From contig JADZFJ010000279.1 in assembly GCA_020849935.1 (NCBI GenBank), positions 1 through 6,208 of the forward strand: 6,208 bases of DNA, given 5' to 3'. The notes under the pieces are model-generated. The model was not told the origin of the DNA and searched no databases. It saw nothing but the letters and a program-made list of their open reading frames with translations. The first letter of the stretch is position 1, and the number at the start of each line of letters is the position of its first letter. Of this stretch, positions 1-6,208 are shown in pieces. The position numbers were made by a program, and so were the translations under genes. This DNA comes from Crocinitomix sp. (GTDB lineage Bacteria > Bacteroidota > Bacteroidia > Flavobacteriales_D > Crocinitomicaceae).

Positions 1-2
1 CT

Positions 3-1907
3 TTTGTATTCTTTACAGGATTGATTTTCGGTCAAATTCGGGTCAAACAACCGGTGCAAGAATTGGGAGATGTTTTTGAAGATGGAGGAAAAGTGCGTGT
101 TACGTTCAATTTAGAAAATCCCTATTTTTCAGACACCATACGCATTTTAAAGATTGAGACCTCTTGCGGATGCACTGCCGTGTTAATGAAAGACTCACTT
201 ATTTTACCTAGATCGACGGTTGGAATCGATGTTTTTTATGATCCGAAAGATAGGTTAGGACTATTTGTAAAAAGTGTCGAATTAACCACCCGAACAGGCA
301 ATCGCGAACGAAACCAATTATTTTTGAAGATTACAGGAAATGTCGTTTCCACCAATTATAACCACAAAGTCATCAAATCAGAATTGGTGGATTATGCCGT
401 GGCGCCCATCTATTTTTACCCAATTACGGTGTATGACACCTCCTATTTGGATTTTAATTTTATCACCGATTTTGTCAATGACCTCACCTACGAAATTGAT
501 TTTTACCAATTTACCACCATGAGCATTCAAGTAGAAATTCCTGAATTTGCCGATTTAGAAAGGGTAGAATATTTAGTCAATTTTGCGCGCAAAAAGGTAA
601 TTCGTGAATTTGAAAAAAGGGGCTTTCCAACCTATGTCTTATTTTTTGAAGAACCAGTTTTTGTTCGCTCCAACGAATTGCCACCGTGGGCCATCGCTTC
701 GGTTCGGCTGTATTCGTCTAATTTTGACGCAGGTGATGCAGGCAGTACAAAAATTGTCGTCAACAGCACTTCGGAAATTCAAGAAACGAAGTTATTATTG
801 AATTATGAGCGATTCGGAATGCCAGAAATCGCGGAAATAATCGACACCATAAACTTTGAAAGTATTGAAAGTAAATTGTTTTTGGCAGGGGAGATTGTTT
901 TGAATGGACAATTAAATCTGCCTTGGAAAAAAGACGATGCGTTTCGGCAAAAATTGGCGAAAGAGTTGATGATCGGGATTAAGAAAAAAATCAAAGAAAC
1001 GACTGGTGCAACAAGCAAACAAATCACGGTCAATATCGATTTTAAAGGAATTCATCCTTCGGATAAGTATCAATTTTTATTGTGGGATGCCGAAGATTTG
1101 GAGGCTTTTGATACCGTCAAAATTGACGAAAAACGAGATGTTTTGACTCCACCTTTATTGCCAACCTACCAACATTACTACCATAATTCGCCATTTTTAG
1201 ATACCTTATCACCCGAATTTATTCACTTTTGGCATCACCTTAAAATTCAAGCCAAGGCGGGTGAAAAGGTTCGAATTTTGGTGGTCAGTAGTCGTTCAAG
1301 AAAATTTTTGGAAGAGCTTATTCAACCACAAATTTATGCTGATTTTTTGCAATCGAAAATGCAACGTGAAACCGGTGCAAATATCGAATTTATCCTAAAA
1401 ACAACCATTCGTGGTCCAATTTCGGAGCGATTGTATGAGGAGGTTGAGTACAACGAACAACAATTTAATTACATTTCTTTGATTCCTTTGTTGAATTTAA
1501 GAGAAGATGTGAAAGTCACCACCCCAAATCCGTACATGGTGAATTTTGATTTTTATTTTAAAGGAATTGACACAGAAGGGTTAGGTTTCCAACAATTTGC
1601 AAAATATTTAGCCGACGAGGTTTTGAAGGAGGGTTATGTCGCTTTGCGAATCGAATCCAGTATTTCAGAAGTGCCGGTAGATGAATTGAAAACCAACCTT
1701 GAAATGGCCTATGCCCGCCTTTTTGAAAGTCAAAAAAGGTTGTCGGCAGCCATGGAACGTAAGTTAATTGACCCGAATCGAATTATCTTTTTGGATGAAC
1801 GCGTGGTGCAACAAGGGCCAGGTTATGATGGGTCTATGCCAATCCTAACCTACCGAAAATATCACTATATTCGCCTAATTCCGGAAAAATTTTTAACGAA
1901 AGAATGA
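3..1907 (+). CDS. Exported DUF1573 protein with four diverged OmpA-like modules (5' partial)
   Basis: The frame is open to the left edge. The codons before the TTG at 21 read FVFFTG and continue into LIFGQ, the end of a signal peptide, so the true start lies upstream and the TTG is an internal Leu. Residues below are counted from that codon as 1. Residues 10-110 form a DUF1573 domain (an immunoglobulin-like beta sandwich common in exported Bacteroidota proteins) with its hallmark TSCGCT at 47-52. The rest (about 130-628) reads as four successive units of strand, long helix, strand, then an aromatic-rich strand (YISLIP at 484-489, YIRLIP at 616-621). The last unit has N559, A563 and R566 spaced like the NxxLSxxRA signature of OmpA C-terminal domains, and a QGPGY motif. 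A periplasmic or cell-wall-associated structural role is inferred; the precise function is unknown. The stop overlaps the next start (ATGA at 1904), implying translational coupling. The DUF1573 call is firm and the OmpA relationship tentative. Confidence 0.85.
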   Translation, partial: FVFFTGLIFGQIRVKQPVQELGDVFEDGGKVRVTFNLENPYFSDTIRILKIETSCGCTAVLMKDSLILPRSTVGIDVFYDPKDRLGLFVKSVELTTRTGNRERNQLFLKITGNVVSTNYNHKVIKSELVDYAVAPIYFYPITVYDTSYLDFNFITDFVNDLTYEIDFYQFTTMSIQVEIPEFADLERVEYLVNFARKKVIREFEKRGFPTYVLFFEEPVFVRSNELPPWAIASVRLYSSNFDAGDAGSTKIVVNSTSEIQETKLLLNYERFGMPEIAEIIDTINFESIESKLFLAGEIVLNGQLNLPWKKDDAFRQKLAKELMIGIKKKIKETTGATSKQITVNIDFKGIHPSDKYQFLLWDAEDLEAFDTVKIDEKRDVLTPPLLPTYQHYYHNSPFLDTLSPEFIHFWHHLKIQAKAGEKVRILVVSSRSRKFLEELIQPQIYADFLQSKMQRETGANIEFILKTTIRGPISERLYEEVEYNEQQFNYISLIPLLNLREDVKVTTPNPYMVNFDFYFKGIDTEGLGFQQFAKYLADEVLKEGYVALRIESSISEVPVDELKTNLEMAYARLFESQKRLSAAMERKLIDPNRIIFLDERVVQQGPGYDGSMPILTYRKYHYIRLIPEKFLTKE

Positions 1908-2401
1908 AAATAGTTTTAACCATCGGTCTGTTTTTTTTAGGGGCGACTTTGTTCGCACATCGATTTTATGTCTCGATCGCAGATTTGACTTATAACGCGA
2001 GTAAAAACAGAATTCAAGGAAGTATCAAACTAACCGCGCACGATGTTGAAGACGTCCTTTCTGAAAAATTTGAGCGCAAAATTGATTTGGAGCAAGAAAG
2101 CGATTCGTCTGAAGTAGGGATCTATTTTAAATCTTATTTGGCCGCTAATTTCAAACTTTATTCGGGTGAAATTCAAGCAAATCCTCATTATTTAGGGAAA
2201 GAAATAAATGTGCGCCAGGATTTGTATGTCCATTTTTTCTTTTCCAATATCACCAATCCAAAAGCAATTACCATAGTTAATACCTTGTTGTTCGAACGAT
2301 TTCAAGAGCAACAAAATATCGTTCATTACAAGTTGAATGATCAAACAAAAAGTATAACTTTGATTCCTTTGAAACCAAGTGCAAGCATAAATTTTGACTA
2401 A
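1904..2401 (+). CDS. Exported DUF6702 family protein
   Basis: This small exported protein of 165 residues has a clear signal peptide (MKIVLTIGLFFLGATLFA) with likely cleavage after Ala18. The mature N-terminus HRFYVSIADL matches the H-x-F-[YH]-V-S opening I associate with DUF6702. Further family-like features are the acidic HDVEDVL at 46-52 (compare FTDDLExxL), YLGKE at 96-100 before a beta-strand, and the NTLLFERFQEQQNIVHY stretch at 126-142. The family has no established biochemical function; the predicted fold is all-beta and the likely location is periplasm or envelope. The ATG overlaps the upstream stop by 4 bp, so that start is well supported, and the M1 peptidase gene begins 10 bp after its stop. 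From memory, DUF6702 genes often sit beside M1 peptidase genes in Bacteroidota, which hints at an accessory role; that is inference. Confidence 0.85.
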   Translation: MKIVLTIGLFFLGATLFAHRFYVSIADLTYNASKNRIQGSIKLTAHDVEDVLSEKFERKIDLEQESDSSEVGIYFKSYLAANFKLYSGEIQANPHYLGKEINVRQDLYVHFFFSNITNPKAITIVNTLLFERFQEQQNIVHYKLNDQTKSITLIPLKPSASINFD

Positions 2402-2411
2402 TTAGATCCAC

Positions 2412-4676
2412 ATGAAGGTAGTTTTTTACGCAGTTTTAAGTTGTTTTTTATCCGTTAATTTATTCGGACAAGTACAAGAAGATAAATTTAAACAACTTTA
2501 CGACGAGTTTGCAACGCCAAATGTCTACCGCAACGCAGCTGGAGCACCTGGACCTAATTATTATCAGCAAAAAGCAGATTATAAGATTAAACTCACCCTT
2601 GACGATGCTAAACAAACCTTGTCAGGCGAAGAAATTATCACCTACACCAATAATTCACCCGATCCGTTGACCTATTTGTGGTTGCAATTGGATCAAAACA
2701 TTATGAAACAAGGTTCGGATGCCATGTTAACCAGCACCAGCTCCATCGAATCAATGTCTTCACCTTATGCCCTCACACACGCATTTAATCAGGCAGCATT
2801 TGATGGCGGTTTTAAATTAGATTGGGTGCAAGACGCTGCTGGAAAAGCAATTCCTTATACTGTTGTTGGCACGATGATGCGGATTGATTTAAGTCAGGCA
2901 TTGGTGAATGGGGCTTCGTATTCGTTTAAGATTAAGTGGTGGTACAATATCAACGACCGCATGAAATTGGGAGGTCGCTCGGGCTACGAATATTTTGAAG
3001 AAGATGACAATTATCTTTACACCATCGCTCAATTTTTCCCACGAATGTGTGTCTACAACGATGTTGAAGGGTGGCAAAACAAACAATTTTTAGGGGCAGG
3101 TGAATTTACCCTCCCTTTTGGCGATTACGAAGTAGAAATTACAGTTCCTTCCGATCACGTCGTCGCTTCGACAGGGGTGTTGATGAATCCAACAAAAGTA
3201 TTGACAAAAGTACAGCAAGAACGTTTTGAAAAAGCAAAAAACGCCGATCAACCTGTCCTTATTATCACCCATGAAGAAGCAGAAGCAGCCGAAAAAAATA
3301 AAGCATCGGGAACAAAAACTTGGGTTTTTGAAGCGGAAAATGTGCGAGATTTTGCTTTTGCCTCCTCGCGAAAGTTTATGTGGGATGCCCAAGCGGTTCA
3401 ATTGGAAAAAAAGAAGGTGATGGCCATGTCTTATTACCCAAAAGAAGGAAATCCACTTTGGGATAAATATTCGACCCGTTTGGTGGCGCAAACTTTACGC
3501 ACCTATTCTAAATTTACGTTTGATTACCCTTATCCAGTTGCCATTTCTGTTCACGCCAATGCCATTGGAATGGAGTACCCAATGATTTGTTTTAACGGCG
3601 GTCGTCCTGAAAAAGATGGTACTTACTCAGACCGAACTAAATACGGGATGCATTCGGTGATTATTCACGAGGTTGGACACAATTATTTTCCAATGATTAT
3701 AAATTCGGACGAGCGCCAATGGACGTGGATGGATGAAGGATTAAATACGTTTTTACAATACTTGACAGAACAAGAATGGCAACGCGATTACCCTTCTCGT
3801 CGTGGGCCAGCGCATTTAATTGTGGATTATATGAAAGGGGATAAGGCGTTTATTTCACCCATTATGATGAATTCAGAATCGATTCAGCAATTTGGGAATA
3901 ATAGCTATGGAAAACCAGCAACAGCTTTGAACATTCTCCGTGAAACGATTTTAGGGCGCGAATTATTTGATTATGCGTTTAAAGTGTATGCACAACGTTG
4001 GATGTTTAAGCACCCAACTCCCGAAGATTTTTTCAGAACGATGGAAGATGCAAGTGGGGTAGATTTGGATTGGTTTTGGCGAGGATGGTTTTATGGGACC
4101 GATCACGTGGATATTAGTTTGGACAATGTGAAACGATTTCAGTTAAATTCTCACAATCCTGAAATAGAAAAGGCTTTTTTGAAGGATCAATTTGACAATG
4201 AAAACAAAAACATCTCGGACTTGCGGAACAAAGAATCGATTAAAGAAACGGTGAACGAGCGTCAACCTGAATTAAACGATCAATACAATACAACTGATAT
4301 TTATCAAGTGACGGATGCCGATCGTGAATTGTATGAAAAATTCCTAAGTCAACTTTCAACCGAAGATAAGGAACTCTTAAATAAAGGCTACGAATTTTAT
4401 CAATTGGATTTTACCAATAAGGGAGGCTTGGTGTCGCCAATTATTCTTCAATTTACTTTCGCTGATCAATCTACCGAAATTGTTCGCATTCCAGCTGAAA
4501 TTTGGAGACGCGATTGTTTGAAGGTTTCAAAAGTATTTTTCTTTCAGAAAGAGGTGGTGAGTGTGACCTTGGATCCTTTTTTAGAAACAGCCGATTGCGA
4601 AACGTTTGATAATTATTTCCCACGTAAAATGGTTTTGTCTCGTTTTGATATTTTTGAGCAGAGCTTGGGGTATTAA
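2412..4676 (+). CDS. Exported M1 family zinc metallopeptidase (aminopeptidase-like)
   Basis: This 754-residue protein probably removes N-terminal residues from peptides in the periplasm or outside the cell. The signal peptide is MKVVFYAVLSCFLSVNLFGQ. Residues about 53-250 form the N-terminal beta domain. The thermolysin-like catalytic domain carries GMEYP at 386-390 in place of the textbook GAMEN exopeptidase motif, with Glu388 as the expected amine-binding residue. HEVGH at 419-423 is followed by exactly 18 residues and Glu442 (in DEGLN), giving zinc ligands His419, His423 and Glu442 and general base Glu420. Tyr499 in NSYGKP is the likely transition-state tyrosine. All catalytic residues are therefore present. 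The C-terminal part (about 570-754) has a charged stretch and then a beta region with GGLVSPIIL, PAEIWRR and DPFLETAD, motifs I recall from the Bacteroidota branch of this family. No T9SS sorting domain is visible at the end (..EQSLGY). It is the last gene of the three-gene run. Confidence 0.95.
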   Translation: MKVVFYAVLSCFLSVNLFGQVQEDKFKQLYDEFATPNVYRNAAGAPGPNYYQQKADYKIKLTLDDAKQTLSGEEIITYTNNSPDPLTYLWLQLDQNIMKQGSDAMLTSTSSIESMSSPYALTHAFNQAAFDGGFKLDWVQDAAGKAIPYTVVGTMMRIDLSQALVNGASYSFKIKWWYNINDRMKLGGRSGYEYFEEDDNYLYTIAQFFPRMCVYNDVEGWQNKQFLGAGEFTLPFGDYEVEITVPSDHVVASTGVLMNPTKVLTKVQQERFEKAKNADQPVLIITHEEAEAAEKNKASGTKTWVFEAENVRDFAFASSRKFMWDAQAVQLEKKKVMAMSYYPKEGNPLWDKYSTRLVAQTLRTYSKFTFDYPYPVAISVHANAIGMEYPMICFNGGRPEKDGTYSDRTKYGMHSVIIHEVGHNYFPMIINSDERQWTWMDEGLNTFLQYLTEQEWQRDYPSRRGPAHLIVDYMKGDKAFISPIMMNSESIQQFGNNSYGKPATALNILRETILGRELFDYAFKVYAQRWMFKHPTPEDFFRTMEDASGVDLDWFWRGWFYGTDHVDISLDNVKRFQLNSHNPEIEKAFLKDQFDNENKNISDLRNKESIKETVNERQPELNDQYNTTDIYQVTDADRELYEKFLSQLSTEDKELLNKGYEFYQLDFTNKGGLVSPIILQFTFADQSTEIVRIPAEIWRRDCLKVSKVFFFQKEVVSVTLDPFLETADCETFDNYFPRKMVLSRFDIFEQSLGY

Positions 4677-4687
4677 GCGCAAGTTTT
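4660..4687 (+). terminator. Possible weak intrinsic terminator after the M1 gene
   Basis: AGAGCTTG (4660-4667) can pair with CAAGTTTT (4680-4687) across a 12-nt loop, giving an 8-pair stem that includes two G-U pairs. It runs directly into a T-rich tract (4684-4707, including eight T in a row at 4693-4700). The stem overlaps the end of the M1 reading frame and is not strong, so the T-rich tract is the better part of the evidence. The position, at the end of a tight gene run and before a 176-bp gap, is where a terminator is expected. Confidence 0.35.
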
Positions 4688-4724
4688 TGTTACTTTTTTT
4701 TATTTTTCCTGCGGATTACCCTTC

Positions 4725-4748
4725 TTATGGTACAATCGTACCCCATAA
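4725..4748. repeat. Intergenic hairpin with bulge
   Basis: TTATGGTAC (4725-4733) pairs with GTAC and, after a two-base CC bulge, CATAA (4738-4748), around the loop AATC. The core GGTAC-AATC-GTACC is a perfect 5-bp stem. No T-run follows on the + strand, so it is not a standard terminator for the M1 gene. It could be a protein-binding site or an mRNA leader structure; nothing in the sequence decides this. Confidence 0.35.
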
Positions 4749-4764
4749 TTAGACGGATTTGAAT

Positions 4765-4786
4765 CACTTACCAACCTTTTTAAGTG
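4765..4786. repeat. Small inverted repeat in the intergenic region
   Basis: CACTTA (4765-4770) and TAAGTG (4781-4786) are perfect inverted copies around a 10-nt loop. The first arm is also part of AATCACTT (4762-4769), which recurs as a direct copy at 4818-4825, nearer the downstream start. At this size either match could be chance in AT-rich DNA. The rest of the 176-bp gap (4677-4852) holds no gene, and I could not find a convincing Bacteroidota promoter (TTG near -33, TAnnTTTG near -7). Confidence 0.25.
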
Positions 4787-4852
4787 TAGATACGTCAATA
4801 CGGTTAGCAACTGTTTTAATCACTTTCAAAATCTTTTGATCTAACTAGTTTT

Positions 4853-6208
4853 ATGAAAATTTTAGCTATATTTTTCTTGATGTTTATATTCAAAGGTGCA
4901 CTTTCTCAACCTTGTCCAAGCCCGCTTATCACTTACGTATATTATAACGAAGACAATACAATACATTTCACGGCAACTCCTGGATTTGATAGCTATTTAT
5001 GGATTCCATCGGAAGATTTTCCTGATCCAACTATTTCAGATCCGATTATTCCTTATGTTGGTACTGATGAATATACCGTAATAACTACCTGGGTTGGACC
5101 AGAATTAGTTTTAAATGGTGATTTTAGTTTAGGTAATACTGAATTCTTATCAGATTTAGATTATAGTATTATATATACTCCTGGAAATTATTATGTGGGC
5201 AACACCTTTTTCGCAACAGGTTTTGCAGAAGATGACCATTCTCCAAGTGCAGATGGAATGTTTATGAGTGTAGATGGTTCATATTTGATCGAAACCTTGT
5301 GGGAACAAACTATCAGTGTTATTGAAGAAAATACTGACTATCAATTTTCATTTTGGGCGACTCCTGGTGGAACAATTAATCCCCCTTATTATGAGATACA
5401 TTTGATTGGAGACGTAACAGGCGATGAAATTATCGCGACACTTGATGGTTATACAGATACCGCCTATTGGTATTGGATTAATTATCCCACCCCTATATGG
5501 AATTCTGGAATGAACAACACTGTTACTGTTCGAATTATAAACCTAGAAACTAATGGATACGGAAATGATTTCGGACTCGATGATTTTTCTTTTCGAAATG
5601 TTTGTATCGATACAACCAAAATAAATATTTCGACCACAATCTCAATTCTCAGTAATAACGTTAGCTGTTTCGGCGCATGTGATGGTACTGCCGAAGTAGA
5701 ATATGAAGGAGATTCCTTTTATTCTTATTTATGGGATGAAGCTGCTGGAGGTGGGGTAGAAAGTTCTGTGACTGGATTATGTCCAGGGACCTATTCGGTT
5801 TCCATAACTGACGAATTTGGTCTTGTTGTAATATTATATGCAACGATTACTGAACCACCACCGTTGTTGTTAAGTGAATTTGGATACGATCCTGCTTATT
5901 GTCGGCTGTTTGATTATCAGTCCGGAAATGGAGTGGTTTTTGGAGCTGCAACGGGTGGAACACCTGATTATACCTATAAATGGACGAATTTGGAAACAGG
6001 GGATTGGGTGTCAAATACTACATGGGGTGGGCTTAATCCAGGAATATACGAGTTCACAGTAACTGATAAGAATGGTTGTGTCTTGACACAATTAATTGAG
6101 GTTGATTCGCTAAATCCAATAGCAGATTTCACCATAACTTTGGATCAATTAAAGACAGATTGCGATGCTGTTATTCCAGTTGATATTATGTTTACCAATA
6201 ATTCGCTA
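4853..6208 (+). CDS. Secreted multidomain surface protein with SprB and PKD-like repeats (3' partial)
   Basis: The frame stays open for 452 codons to the right edge, so the C-terminus is missing. The start is the first ATG of the frame and gives a good signal peptide (MKILAIFFLMFIFKGALSQ). After a beta-rich N-terminal segment (20-80), ELVLNGDFSLGN at 84-95 opens a jelly-roll, carbohydrate-binding-like domain that ends with GNDFGLDDFSF at 237-247. A SprB repeat follows at about 271-335 (SCFGACDGTA, YSYLWDE, LCPGTYSVSITD, ITEPP). A second related repeat lies at about 340-417 (GGTPDYTYKW, LNPGIYEFTVTDKNGC). NPIADFTITL at 421-430 and MFTNNS at 446-451 open a PKD-like domain. This architecture is typical of T9SS-exported adhesins and gliding-associated proteins, which are often very long and end in a sorting domain. 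Role in adhesion, gliding or glycan binding is inferred. It has its own upstream gap and is probably a separate transcription unit. Confidence 0.88.
   Translation, partial: MKILAIFFLMFIFKGALSQPCPSPLITYVYYNEDNTIHFTATPGFDSYLWIPSEDFPDPTISDPIIPYVGTDEYTVITTWVGPELVLNGDFSLGNTEFLSDLDYSIIYTPGNYYVGNTFFATGFAEDDHSPSADGMFMSVDGSYLIETLWEQTISVIEENTDYQFSFWATPGGTINPPYYEIHLIGDVTGDEIIATLDGYTDTAYWYWINYPTPIWNSGMNNTVTVRIINLETNGYGNDFGLDDFSFRNVCIDTTKINISTTISILSNNVSCFGACDGTAEVEYEGDSFYSYLWDEAAGGGVESSVTGLCPGTYSVSITDEFGLVVILYATITEPPPLLLSEFGYDPAYCRLFDYQSGNGVVFGAATGGTPDYTYKWTNLETGDWVSNTTWGGLNPGIYEFTVTDKNGCVLTQLIEVDSLNPIADFTITLDQLKTDCDAVIPVDIMFTNNSL
5663..5860 (+). repeat. SprB repeat (protein-level) in the surface protein
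   Basis: Residues 271-336 of the surface protein match the SprB repeat pattern: SCFGACDGTA, then a YSYLW strand, then LCPGTYSVSITD, then ITEPP. These repeats were first described in the SprB gliding adhesin of Flavobacterium johnsoniae. The glycine pair usual before the PYSYxW strand is replaced here by EGDSF, and the usual GC after the TD is GL, so this copy is somewhat diverged. Confidence 0.8.
5870..6103 (+). repeat. Second, diverged SprB/PKD-like repeat (protein-level)
   Basis: Residues 340-417 repeat the same plan: GAATGGTPDYTYKW, LNPGIYEFTVTDKNGC, then LIEVDS. The middle and end fit the SprB pattern better than the first copy does, but the opening CxGxxDG motif is absent and replaced by an unrelated segment containing one Cys (350). 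The exact family assignment, SprB or PKD-like, is uncertain by eye. Confidence 0.6.

Noticed and set aside
21..23. TTG as the start codon of the first gene
   Set aside because: The frame is open to the left edge and the preceding codons read as the hydrophobic core of a signal peptide, so this is an internal Leu of a truncated gene.
803..1033. Minus-strand open frame of 76 codons inside the first gene
   Set aside because: It lies wholly within a well-supported + strand gene, and its translation has no recognisable domain or signal; it is a shadow frame.
1931..1938. Run of eight T in the signal peptide of the DUF6702 gene as a phase-variation tract
   Set aside because: The gene is in frame, the run is short, T-rich codons are normal in signal peptides of AT-rich genomes, and there is no other sign of phase variation.
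2433..2444. Lipoprotein signal (VLSC, Cys11) in the M1 protein
   Set aside because: Cysteine at position 11 leaves too short an n- and h-region and the lipobox fits poorly; cleavage near FGQ at 18-20 fits better.
3090..3491. Minus-strand open frame of 133 codons inside the M1 gene
   Set aside because: It is antisense to conserved M1 sequence, rich in Phe, Cys and Lys runs from reverse-complemented codons, and shows no family motif.
4680..4710. TATTTTTC at 4701-4708 as a Bacteroidota -7 box
   Set aside because: It is one base off TAnnTTTG, but the only upstream TTG-like element is far too close, and any T-rich tract gives such matches.
4725..4748. The bulged hairpin as an intrinsic terminator
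   Set aside because: No T-run follows on the + strand; the nearest T-rich tract is upstream of it.
4896..6062. Short open frames on both strands across the right end (4896-5081, 5661-5843, 5874-6062)
   Set aside because: The continuous + strand frame from 4853 to the edge carries a signal peptide and SprB motifs and explains the whole stretch.

Overview
The window looks like chromosomal DNA from a member of the Bacteroidota, most likely the order Flavobacteriales. The evidence is the AT-rich coding sequence, starts without Shine-Dalgarno sequences, signal peptides ending in the typical Phe-Gly-Gln or Leu-Ser-Gln, and protein families largely confined to that phylum (DUF6702, SprB repeats, the GMEYP-type M1 peptidase). 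A Crocinitomicaceae-like host is possible, but this is only an impression.

All genes lie on the + strand, in two blocks. Block 1 (3..4676) is a tight three-gene run. It starts with a 5'-truncated envelope protein that has a DUF1573 domain followed by four diverged beta-alpha-beta modules, the last resembling an OmpA C-terminal domain. A short exported DUF6702 protein follows, overlapping it by an ATGA. Last, 10 bp further on, comes an exported zinc aminopeptidase-like protein of family M1 with intact catalytic residues. All three appear to be secreted, and the spacing implies one transcript. A weak hairpin plus T-rich tract follows the M1 gene.

A 176-bp intergenic region (4677..4852) holds several small inverted repeats but no promoter I can call with confidence.

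Block 2 (4853..6208) is one long reading frame, open to the right edge. It is the N-terminal 452 residues of a secreted multidomain surface protein: signal peptide, a short beta-rich domain, a jelly-roll (carbohydrate-binding-like) domain, a SprB repeat, a second SprB/PKD-like repeat, and the start of a further PKD-like domain. Such proteins are normally exported by the type IX secretion system (T9SS) and carry a sorting domain at the C-terminus, which is outside this window.

No RNA genes, mobile elements, CRISPR arrays or phage genes are visible. I see no clear evidence for a new defence or metabolic system. The least familiar item is the modular DUF1573/OmpA-like protein at the left end.
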